Of a stretch of 12,097 bases of DNA, positions 1 through 5,630 are shown piece after piece. This DNA comes from DASRRB01 sp036732755 (GTDB lineage Bacteria > Planctomycetota > B15-G4 > SIAN01), in NCBI GenBank assembly GCA_036732755.1, contig DAINBU010000136.1, positions 1-12,097 of the forward strand. Reading direction: 5' to 3'. Below the pieces are notes generated by a model. The model had not been told where the DNA came from and did not search any database. It was given only the letters and a program-made list of their open reading frames with translations. Both the position numbers and the translations under genes were made by a program. Each line of letters begins with the position of its first letter. Position 1 is the stretch's first letter.

Positions 1-236
1 CGACGACCCGCAGCAGCCAGATCACGACTTTTTCAGAGGGCAGCTAACATGCGGAAGCACCTGCCGAAGCCGCGGGCACCGTGGCCACACGCCGACCGGG
101 TAGTCTCCGCGTCTTCGCAGCTGATCCGCGGTCGTCATGCGGACACGGCAGATGGTCCTCGGTTCGCCGGGAGAGGCCCTGTGACCTTCAGCGATCATGA
201 CGCGAGATCAATGGGTCAGGACGCCATTCGGGGGAG
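1..236. other. Left-edge stretch without a convincing gene
   Basis: No frame here shows recognisable protein character. One frame ends at a TAA at 45-47 after 14 codons from the window edge and could be the tail of a gene lying to the left, but nothing in it is recognisable. An open frame from the ATG at 49 is rich in Arg/Pro, runs into the start of the next gene and lacks a good ribosome site. A 15-codon frame (137-184) is too short to judge. The only notable element is a GGTAGTCTCC decamer at 99-108, repeated exactly ahead of the DUF1326 gene. Confidence 0.5.
101..106 (+). promoter_or_regulatory. Candidate -10 hexamer TAGTCT
   Basis: TAGTCT fits the loose bacterial -10 pattern TANNNT and lies inside GGTAGTCTCC, a decamer that recurs at 5578-5587 upstream of the DUF1326 lipoprotein gene. 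It would give a leader of about 125 bases to the first small membrane gene. No convincing -35 box is seen, so this rests on the recurrence of the motif only. Confidence 0.25.
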
Positions 237-560
237 GTGCTGGAGTTGGAAGTCGTGAAGATCGAAGTGCAACAGACTCGCTTCGGACTCGTCGGCGGCG
301 TCGGTGTCACGCTCGTCAACCTGGTATTTGCAGTCAACGGCGTAGTCGTCCTGCTTCGCGAGAGCCGGTGGGCAGACGGACTCGCAGGTCTGGTTGCAAC
401 GTCCTGGATGATGACTGTCGTCGCGGTGCTTGCCCTCGCGGCGAAGCTGCGTCGCTGGAATCGTCTTGTTTACTTGTCGATGTCGTTCGTTTCGACCGTC
501 TGGGCGGTCGTCATGTGCTGTCTGTGGATGGGCGTGACGCTGGCGCAGGCGGCGAAGTAG
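237..560 (+). CDS. Small three-helix membrane protein, unrecognised
   Basis: The 107-residue product has three clear hydrophobic stretches at about residues 17-40, 48-69 and 79-102, separated by short charged loops (RESRWAD; KLRRWNR), so it should be an integral inner-membrane protein. I do not recognise a family. The frame is preferred over the overlapping +1 frame because it gives the hydrophobic pattern and mostly G/C third positions; the competing frame reads as Arg/Gly-rich low-complexity protein. The start is uncertain. The GTG at 237 sits directly on a GGGGGAGG run, too close to be a good Shine-Dalgarno. The TTG at 246, about 8 bases after GGAGG, or the GTG at 255, preceded by GGAG, are both plausible. 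Third positions are noticeably less GC-biased than in the genes to the right. It may be cotranscribed with the next gene, 137 bases downstream. Confidence 0.6.
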   Translation: MLELEVVKIEVQQTRFGLVGGVGVTLVNLVFAVNGVVVLLRESRWADGLAGLVATSWMMTVVAVLALAAKLRRWNRLVYLSMSFVSTVWAVVMCCLWMGVTLAQAAK

Positions 561-697
561 CCGTGCGATTGAAACGTGCTGCCTGACATGTACGTGAACC
601 TGCCAACGGCGCGACCACGAGGTTCGTGACCAATCTGGACATTCCGGCAGATCCAGGTGATGCTGCAAAGTCGGCTCGACGTGCGAGGGAGACCACC

Positions 698-994
698 ATG
701 ATTCGGCGAATCGCAGGAACGCTCTCGACTTCGGCGCTGTTCATTAATGTCTCGACGGCGGTCGCCTTCCTCGCGGGCGTCACGTCGCTCGTCGCGTTCG
801 TCGGGATCACCATGTCGTGGCTTGGCGCGCCGGTGGGATTCGAAGTCAGGTTGGGCACGGAGCTGACGACGGCTCGACTTGGTGACAGGATCTTCCTGTC
901 CATACTGACGGTGTTCTTCGGGATCCTCAGCCTCGGCGTCCTTGCGCGAGACCGACACCTCCGGCGGCCGACCTTCAAGCTCGAAGGGGCATGA
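698..994 (+). CDS. Small two-helix membrane protein, unrecognised
   Basis: This is a 98-residue product from ATG 698, preceded by GAGGGAGA about 7 bases upstream, which decides the start. The frame is also open from a GTG at 626, but that adds a hydrophilic, unremarkable 24-residue leader with a poorer ribosome site. The N-terminus is basic (MIRR) and followed by a long hydrophobic region at about residues 12-42. A polar loop (about 47-63) and a second hydrophobic helix (about 64-83) precede a basic tail (RDRHLRRP). This suggests both ends lie in the cytoplasm, by the positive-inside rule. No family is recognised and no similarity to the upstream membrane protein was evident by eye. Codon bias is mild, as in the preceding gene. 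The gene ends 52 bases from the converging epimerase gene, with no obvious terminator hairpin between them. Confidence 0.6.
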   Translation: MIRRIAGTLSTSALFINVSTAVAFLAGVTSLVAFVGITMSWLGAPVGFEVRLGTELTTARLGDRIFLSILTVFFGILSLGVLARDRHLRRPTFKLEGA

Positions 995-1046
995 GTGCGC
1001 CGGCTGACCAGCACATGCCCTCGGTCTTGGAGACGGTCGTCACGGC

Positions 1047-2393
1047 TCAGGCCGGCGGCTTGACCCGACCGAGCGAGTGACGCAGGGCCGCCTCCAGGGT
1101 CGGCCAGCCGAATGGGTGGCCGGCGTCGAGCAGCCGCTTGGGAATCACCCGCTGCGACGCGAGCAGTAGTTCGTCGGCGACTTCACCGAATGCGGCTCGC
1201 GCGGCGGATGCCGGCATGGGCAGGAGCGCGGGGCGGCGCAGGACGCGGGCGAGCGTCGCGGTGAAAGCGGCGTTCGTGACGGGATCCGGGGTGACGGCGT
1301 TCACGGGCCCTTTCACGGACTCGTCGTCGAGGAGGCGGGCGACGACGCCGAGCAAGTCGTCGAGCGCGATCCAGCTGATGAACTGCCGGCCGCTCCCGAT
1401 GCGGCCGCCGAGGCCGAGCTGGAAGGGCGTCAGCATCTTGCGCAGCGCTCCCCCACCGGCGGAGAGGACGACGCCGAGCCGCAGGTTCACGACGCGGATG
1501 GCGGCGTCGCTCGCGGCGAGCGTCGCGGCCTCCCACTCGCGGCAGACGTCGGCGAGGAATCCGGATCCGGCGGGGACCGGCTCGTCGAGGACCTCGTCGG
1601 CATGGTCGCCGTAGAAGCCGACGGCGGAGGCGCTGATCAGGACGGAGGGCTTCACGCGACGGCGCGCGAGGAATCCGCAGAGAGCCCGCGTGCCTTCGAC
1701 GCGGCTCTGGCGGATCTGCTCCTTCTTCGCTGGGGTCCAGCGACCGGAGGCGATCGGCTCGCCGGCGAGGTGGACGACGGCGTCGAACGGCGCATCGCCG
1801 AGCGCGGGCTCGCTCGGCACGCGCAGCGAGCGGGTCGTCACCTCGTGTCCGCCGGCGATGAGGAACGGCACGAGCGCCGACCCGATCAGCCCATGCGCCC
1901 CCGTGACGAGCACCCGCCACTTCTTCCGACTCGCCGGCCACTTCGCGTGACACGCGAGATCCCACGCCGTGATCCGGTGGCGGTACGCGAAGGTCCGCGC
2001 GAGCTCGCGCCGCGCGAACGGCTCGGCCAGCCGCCCCACCTTCCCGAACGGCAGCTCCCACTCGATCCGGTCCTCGAGCACGCTCCTCCCTTCGCCGTCG
2101 TGCCCGAACGTATGGGTGTGGTCGAACTTCTCGAACGGACCCCGACGCGCTGCATCCCGAAAACGGACGCCCGGGACGTGCTCGACGTGCTCGGCCACCC
2201 ACTCGACGGGGAACGGGCCGACGTGCAGGCGGACGCGGGCGCGCGCGCCGGGGTCGAGATTGCGCGCGGCCTCGAGGACTTCGATCCGCTGCCACGGCGG
2301 CGCGAGCCGCGCGAAGGCGCCGGGCCGCGCGTGCCAGGCGTAGAGCTCGGCGGCGGAGACCGGCAGCGCGCTCCGGAAGACCGACGTCGACAT
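1047..2393 (-). CDS. SRPBCC domain fused to TIGR01777-type NAD(P)-dependent epimerase
   Basis: The 448-residue protein has two parts. Residues 1-150 look like an SRPBCC (START-like) ligand-binding domain: an N-terminal FRSALPVSAAELYAWHARP-type opening, a central HVGPFPVEWVAEH stretch and a closing region TFAYRHRITAWDL. Residues 159-445 are an atypical short-chain dehydrogenase/epimerase of the TIGR01777 (YfcH/SDR39U1) family. It has the Rossmann motif TGAHGLIG (164-171), HLAGEPIASGRWT (208-220), the SASAVGFYGD strand with Tyr261, a WIALDD motif (341-346) and the family's C-terminal PMPASAARAAFGE and FGWPTLEAALR blocks. The substrate is unknown; the family is predicted to bind NAD(P) in the cytoplasm. 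The ATG at 2393 shares its A with the TGA of the upstream DUF523 gene, indicating translational coupling. SRPBCC-TIGR01777 fusions are known, so the domain join looks natural. The frame stays open further upstream, but that is antisense or overlapping sequence. Confidence 0.93.
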   Translation of the reverse strand: MSTSVFRSALPVSAAELYAWHARPGAFARLAPPWQRIEVLEAARNLDPGARARVRLHVGPFPVEWVAEHVEHVPGVRFRDAARRGPFEKFDHTHTFGHDGEGRSVLEDRIEWELPFGKVGRLAEPFARRELARTFAYRHRITAWDLACHAKWPASRKKWRVLVTGAHGLIGSALVPFLIAGGHEVTTRSLRVPSEPALGDAPFDAVVHLAGEPIASGRWTPAKKEQIRQSRVEGTRALCGFLARRRVKPSVLISASAVGFYGDHADEVLDEPVPAGSGFLADVCREWEAATLAASDAAIRVVNLRLGVVLSAGGGALRKMLTPFQLGLGGRIGSGRQFISWIALDDLLGVVARLLDDESVKGPVNAVTPDPVTNAAFTATLARVLRRPALLPMPASAARAAFGEVADELLLASQRVIPKRLLDAGHPFGWPTLEAALRHSLGRVKPPA

Positions 2394-3007
2394 CACTTGC
2401 TCGGCTTCGCGCGCTTGCGCAGGGCCGCCATGACGCGCGCGCGGTCGGCGGCGGCGAGCCGGCGCCGGGCGAAGACCCGCTCGAAAAAGTTTTTGCACAC
2501 GACGGGATCGCGCATGCGCCCTTCGTCCTCGACGGGCAGGTCGGGCAGCGCGGCGAGCAGCGCCTCGGCGAAGCGGCCGCGCCCGGTGCGCGCCGACTTG
2601 CTCCCGCTCCAGACCTTCACGCGCTCGAGCCCGCACGACGGCGAGTCCTTCTTCAGGATGAAGCCGCAGAGGTCGAGCGCGGCGAGCTCCCGCACGCGCC
2701 GCGCGGCGAACTTGTCCATCTTCTTCGTGAGGTCGCGGCGGCTCTCGATCTCGACGAGGCGGGTGCCGCCGCCGTTCTTCGCCGAGGCCCTCTCGAGGTG
2801 GACCGGCGGACGCGGGGTCCCGAGCCCGATCTCCATCTCCGGGCAGACCGGCACCCACTCGACGAACCGCCCGACCGTGTCGACGAGCCAGGGCGCGCGC
2901 TTGTGGTCGCCGTTCCAGCGGACGCGCTCGCCGAGCAGGCACGCGGAGATGCCGATGCGGACCCTGCGGAACTTGCGGACCTTGCGGACCTTGCCTCGCT
3001 CGTCCAT
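2393..3007 (-). CDS. DUF523 family protein
   Basis: The 204-residue protein begins with a basic tail of near-repeats (RKV RKF RRV). It then shows the DUF523 core: ISACLLGERVRWNGDHKR (20-37), WVPVCPEMEIGLGTPRPPVHL (51-71) and LDLCGFILKKDSPSCGLERV (111-130). The conserved cysteines are C23, C55, C114 and C125, which suggests metal or redox binding; the biochemical role of the family is not established. After the core comes an LPVEDEGRMRDP...NFFERVF stretch. That resembles the linker which in two-domain relatives (E. coli YbgA type) leads into DUF1722, but here the protein ends about 25 residues later without that domain. The ATG at 3007 is fixed by an AGGAGGAG site 8 bases upstream. The stop overlaps the epimerase start by one base, so the two are cotranscribed. 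DUF523/DUF1722 and TIGR01777 genes are often found near photolyase genes in proteobacteria, but none is visible here. Confidence 0.9.
   Translation of the reverse strand: MDERGKVRKVRKFRRVRIGISACLLGERVRWNGDHKRAPWLVDTVGRFVEWVPVCPEMEIGLGTPRPPVHLERASAKNGGGTRLVEIESRRDLTKKMDKFAARRVRELAALDLCGFILKKDSPSCGLERVKVWSGSKSARTGRGRFAEALLAALPDLPVEDEGRMRDPVVCKNFFERVFARRRLAAADRARVMAALRKRAKPSK
2957..2992 (-). repeat. Four tandem copies of a 9-bp unit in the DUF523 5' coding end
   Basis: Reading the plus strand, the units are gcggaccct, gcggaactt, gcggacctt and gcggacctt, head to tail. The last two are identical and the first two differ by one or two bases. On the coding strand they encode the repeating basic tripeptides RKV, RKV, RKF and RRV near residues 8-16. 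Nine is a multiple of three, so copy-number change would not break the frame. Confidence 0.85.
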
Positions 3008-3015
3008 CCGGCCGA

Positions 3016-3023
3016 CTCCTCCT
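3016..3023 (-). promoter_or_regulatory. Strong Shine-Dalgarno of the DUF523-epimerase pair
   Basis: On the minus strand this reads AGGAGGAG, 8 bases before ATG 3007. It is a near-perfect match to the anti-Shine-Dalgarno and rules out the much longer upstream extension of the same open frame, which runs antisense through the neighbouring hydrolase gene. Confidence 0.8.
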
Positions 3024-3051
3024 GCGGCCCACCATGATGGACGAATTGCCG

Positions 3052-3057
3052 TACACT
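3052..3057 (+). promoter_or_regulatory. Candidate -10 hexamer TACACT upstream of the hydrolase gene
   Basis: TACACT (CCGTACACTTCG context) matches TANNNT and lies about 40 bases before the GTG start of the sulfatase-fold gene, in the 90-base gap shared with the divergent DUF523 gene. No canonical -35 hexamer is seen at the expected spacing. It belongs to a set of similar hexamers in other gaps of this window. Confidence 0.3.
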
Positions 3058-3097
3058 TCGACCTGGGCTTCCGCGCGTCCGACGAGGGTCCCGCCGC

Positions 3098-4924
3098 GTG
3101 CACCTCCCGAGTCCCCGCTTCCACCGCATCCTCGCCGTGGGGCTCGCGATCGGCGTCGCGCTCTGGGCGATCCTCGGACGCATGCCGCGGTCCCCGAGCC
3201 CCGAGTCCGCGCCGACGGCCGGCGCGCCCGCCGCCGCGGACCCACCGTCGATCGTCCTCTTCACGCTCGACACGACGCGCGCCGACCACCTCGGCTGCTA
3301 CGGCTTCGCGAAGGCGCGCACGCCGCGGCTCGACGAGCTGGCCGCCGCCGGGACGCGCTTTTCGCTGGCGCGCACCACCTGCCCGCTCACGCTCCCGGCC
3401 CACAGCTCGATCCTCACCGGGCTCGAGCCGTTCCGCCACGGCGTGCGCGACAACGCCGGCTACCGCCTCTCCGCCGGCAACGCGACGCTCGCCGAGCTCC
3501 TCTCCGCCGCGGGCTACGAGACGGCGGGCTTCGTCGCGGCGGTCGTGCTCGGCCGCGCGAGCGGCATCGCGCAGGGCTTCGCGACCTTCGAGGAGCCGCG
3601 CCGCGGCAACGTCCCCGAGCGCGTCTACCCGAGCATCCGCGCGACCGACGTGAACGCGTGGGTCTTCGAGTGGCTCGCGGCGCGCGACCGCTCGAAGCCC
3701 TTCTTCCTCTGGATCCACTACTACGACGCCCATTCGCCCTACGAGCCGCCGCCGCAGTACGCGATGGGCGCGGCGTCGCCCTACGACGGCGAGATCTCGG
3801 CCGAGGACGCGGCGGTCGGCGAGGTGCTCGACCGCCTCGCCGACGAGCGCGACGCGGGCCGGCTGCTCACGATCGTGACCTCCGACCACGGCGAGGGGCT
3901 CGGCTTCCGCGGAGAGGAGACGCACGCGATCTACGTCTACGAGCCGCTGGTGCACGTGCCGCTGATCGTGCGCTGGCCGGCGAAAGGCGGCGGCGGCAAC
4001 GGCGGCGCTGCTCGCGCCGGCGCCGTCCGCAACGACCCCGTCTCCGTCGTCGACGTCTTCCCGACCGTGCTCGAGGCGGCGGGCGTGACGGCGCCGCTCC
4101 AGTCCGACGGCGTCGGCCTCGCGCGCGCGCCGCTGCCCGGCCGGCGCATCTACAGCGAAAGCCTCCACCCCTGGCTCAACCACGGCTGGAGCCCGCTCTA
4201 CGCCCTCTCCGGCGCCGGCCTCAAGTACATCCACTCGACGCAGCCCGAGCTCTACGCGATCGCTCCCGGCGCCGTCGAGGGCGAAGACCTCGTCGAGAAG
4301 CGGCCCGCCGACGTCGCGGAACTGCGCGGCGAGCTGCAGACCTTCCTGCGCGAGCACACGGAGCTCGGGACGGCCGACGGCGACGGGCGCGTCGAGATCG
4401 ACTCCGCGCGGCAGGCGGCACTGATGAGGATGGGGTACTTCGGCGTCGACTCGCGCGGGATCCCGCTGCCCGATCCGTTCGCGCTCGACGACAACCTCGT
4501 GCGCGCGACGCCGGAACGGCTCGAGCGCTACACGAAGGCGACCACGCCGGGGCTGGGGTTCACGCTGCCGCAGGCGATCGCGGAGCTGCAGAAGATCGTC
4601 GCCGAGGAGCCGTCGGAGATCGCGGTCCTCGACTGCCTCGGCCGGCTGCTGGTCGAGACGAAACGGACCCAGGAGGCGCACGCGCCGCTCGAGCGGCTCT
4701 TGAAGCTGCGACCCGGCCACGCCGACGGCTGGGGCAACCTCGGCGCCTGCCACCAGATCGAGGGCAGCTACGACAAGGCGATCGAGTGCTACAAGACGGC
4801 GCTCGACCTCGACCCGACCTCGCCCGGCCCGCTCGTCAACCTCGCGATCGTGCTCGACCATCTCGGCAGGAAGGAAGAGGCAGCCGAGGTCCGCAAGACG
4901 ATCGAGGCGCAGAAGAAGCAGTGA
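3098..4924 (+). CDS. Membrane-anchored sulfatase-fold hydrolase with C-terminal TPR repeats
   Basis: The 608-residue protein has a signal anchor at about 10-27 and a Pro/Ala-rich linker (30-50), so the catalytic part should lie outside the cytoplasmic membrane. Residues 51-380 are an alkaline-phosphatase/sulfatase-superfamily domain. SIVLFTLDTTRADHLGCYG carries the first metal Asp (D58), HYYDAHSPYEPP (207-218) the active-site His region, and TSDHGEGLG (261-269) the metal pair D263/H264. The nucleophile segment reads CPLTLPAHSSILTG (95-108). Aligned with the sulfatase C-x-P-S-R signature, the catalytic position is Thr98 and the Arg is His102; the visible Cys95 is three residues too early. Residues 506-606 are about three TPR repeats (for example DGWGNLGACHQIEGSYDKAIECYKTALDLDP). 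Substrate is unknown: the Thr could serve a phosphate or phosphodiester hydrolase or transferase rather than a sulfatase. The GTG start has GAGGG about 9 bases upstream and gives a clean signal anchor. Confidence 0.9.
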   Translation: MHLPSPRFHRILAVGLAIGVALWAILGRMPRSPSPESAPTAGAPAAADPPSIVLFTLDTTRADHLGCYGFAKARTPRLDELAAAGTRFSLARTTCPLTLPAHSSILTGLEPFRHGVRDNAGYRLSAGNATLAELLSAAGYETAGFVAAVVLGRASGIAQGFATFEEPRRGNVPERVYPSIRATDVNAWVFEWLAARDRSKPFFLWIHYYDAHSPYEPPPQYAMGAASPYDGEISAEDAAVGEVLDRLADERDAGRLLTIVTSDHGEGLGFRGEETHAIYVYEPLVHVPLIVRWPAKGGGGNGGAARAGAVRNDPVSVVDVFPTVLEAAGVTAPLQSDGVGLARAPLPGRRIYSESLHPWLNHGWSPLYALSGAGLKYIHSTQPELYAIAPGAVEGEDLVEKRPADVAELRGELQTFLREHTELGTADGDGRVEIDSARQAALMRMGYFGVDSRGIPLPDPFALDDNLVRATPERLERYTKATTPGLGFTLPQAIAELQKIVAEEPSEIAVLDCLGRLLVETKRTQEAHAPLERLLKLRPGHADGWGNLGACHQIEGSYDKAIECYKTALDLDPTSPGPLVNLAIVLDHLGRKEEAAEVRKTIEAQKKQ

Positions 4925-4940
4925 CGCGCGTGTGCGCGTC
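4923..4940. terminator. Short inverted repeat at the end of the hydrolase gene
   Basis: GACGCGC-gtgt-GCGCGTC forms a 7-bp perfect stem with a 4-base loop, overlapping the last two bases of the TGA stop. It lies in the 64-base gap between converging genes. There is no T-tract, so intrinsic termination is only a possibility; in sequence this GC-rich such stems also arise by chance. Confidence 0.3.
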
Positions 4941-4988
4941 CACGCCCCCGCGCCGCCGGCCCGACGATGCGTCCGCGCCTCCGGCGCT

Positions 4989-5429
4989 TCAGGAAGGCCC
5001 GATGCGCAGCGCGGCGGTCGCGATGAAGATCTCGCGCAGGAAGCAGACGAGCCCGATGAAGAAGGCCGTCATCGCTCCGATGAAGAAGATCGCGACCACG
5101 ATCGCCGTCGTGAACTCGAGGAACGCTCCCATGAAGAGCGTGACGACGACGAGGCAGACCTGCAGCGCGGTCACGGTGCAGAACGTGATGGCGCGGTTGA
5201 TCAGCTTGGCGCGGCGCGAGAGCGTGGCGAGCGACGCGTGCAGCTGCGCCTCCTCCTCCCCGAGCGCCGTCGGGAGGCGCGCCTCGTAGTTGCGCGCGCG
5301 GTCGACGACGCGCGCGAGGCGATGCGTCATCACGGCGAGCATTGCGCCGATGCCGGACAACAGGAAAACCGGTGCGACCGAGAGCTGGATCGCGTGCCCG
5401 ACCATCGCGACGGCCGTTTCGGACTGCAC
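4989..5429 (-). CDS. DUF2721 family membrane protein
   Basis: The 146-residue protein has three hydrophobic helices at about 12-34, 78-100 and 106-130, with a charged cytoplasmic loop between the first two (THRLARVVDRARNYEARLP...LSRRAKLINRAI). The opening helix ending in an A-M-L-A-V-M-T-x-R-L-x-R-V-V-D-R-A-R motif and the later RRAKLINRAI are typical of DUF2721, a family of unknown function. The GTG at 5429 is chosen because GGAGGAG lies exactly 5 bases upstream (5441-5435). An in-frame ATG at 5453 would add MRYFGGAR and place that perfect ribosome site inside the coding region. The same frame stays open to 6008 but is then antisense to the DUF1326 gene. The neighbour on the other side of the 201-base gap is divergent, and the hydrolase gene converges at its 3' end, so it is probably a single-gene unit. 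Confidence 0.88.
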   Translation of the reverse strand: MQSETAVAMVGHAIQLSVAPVFLLSGIGAMLAVMTHRLARVVDRARNYEARLPTALGEEEAQLHASLATLSRRAKLINRAITFCTVTALQVCLVVVTLFMGAFLEFTTAIVVAIFFIGAMTAFFIGLVCFLREIFIATAALRIGPS

Positions 5430-5434
5430 TCGAG

Positions 5435-5441
5435 CTCCTCC
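5435..5441 (-). promoter_or_regulatory. Shine-Dalgarno deciding the DUF2721 GTG start
   Basis: The minus strand reads GGAGGAG followed by five bases and GTG at 5429. The spacing is ideal and supports GTG over the upstream ATG at 5453. Confidence 0.75.
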
Positions 5442-5487
5442 GAAGTACCGCATGGGCCCGGGGCCGCCGTCCCGGCGCCCTCCCCTC

Positions 5488-5493
5488 ACCGTA
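5488..5493 (-). promoter_or_regulatory. Candidate -10 hexamer TACGGT for DUF2721
   Basis: On the minus strand the context is GCGGTACGGTGAGG, a TANNNT hexamer about 58 bases before the GTG start. It is supported only by similarity to hexamers in the other gaps; no -35 box is recognised. Confidence 0.25.
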
Positions 5494-5503
5494 CCGCGTC
5501 CCA

Positions 5504-5513
5504 CATGATCATG
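5504..5513. promoter_or_regulatory. 10-bp perfect palindrome CATGATCATG in a divergent gap
   Basis: This palindrome sits midway between the divergent DUF2721 and DUF1326 starts and stands out as A/T-rich against the GC-rich surroundings. A dimeric regulator site is conceivable, but a single copy in one gap is weak evidence. Confidence 0.25.
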
Positions 5514-5579
5514 CAGGCGACGCGCGGCGACGCCGCGAGCAGCATTTCGCGCAATCCCTGCGGCGGCGGCGTGGAACGG

Positions 5580-5585
5580 TAGTCT
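5580..5585 (+). promoter_or_regulatory. Candidate -10 hexamer TAGTCT upstream of the DUF1326 gene
   Basis: TAGTCT lies in GGTAGTCTCC (5578-5587), an exact copy of the decamer at 99-108. It is 45 bases before the ATG, leaving room for the AGGAGG ribosome site at 5614-5619. No canonical -35 hexamer is visible. Confidence 0.35.
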
Positions 5586-5630
5586 CCCGCGCCCCGAAGG
5601 TCGGGCCATCACGAGGAGGGAGACATCAGC

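Noticed and set aside
49..258. 69-codon plus-strand open frame at the left edge
   Set aside because: Mixed Arg/Pro/Gly composition, no hydrophobic or domain pattern, no good ribosome site, and it overlaps the start of the more convincing membrane gene.
197..586. 129-codon frame overlapping the first small membrane gene
   Set aside because: Reads as Arg/Gly/Ser-rich low-complexity protein, while the competing frame at 237 gives three clean transmembrane helices and better third-position bias.
2393..4861. A very long minus-strand open frame (about 822 codons) antisense through the sulfatase-fold gene
   Set aside because: Only the part below 3007 encodes recognisable protein (DUF523), with its own strong ribosome site. 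The rest is Arg/Glu/Val-rich shadow sequence caused by GC-rich third positions of the real plus-strand gene.
3034..5289. Long plus-strand frame (about 751 codons) overlapping the hydrolase gene
   Set aside because: It is an Arg/Ala/Pro-rich out-of-frame shadow; the 3098 frame contains all sulfatase-fold and TPR motifs.
5573..5602. GGAAC ... GTC as an ECF-type promoter ahead of the DUF1326 gene
   Set aside because: The spacing between GGAAC (5573-5577) and GTC (5600-5602) is 22 bases, well beyond the usual 16-17.
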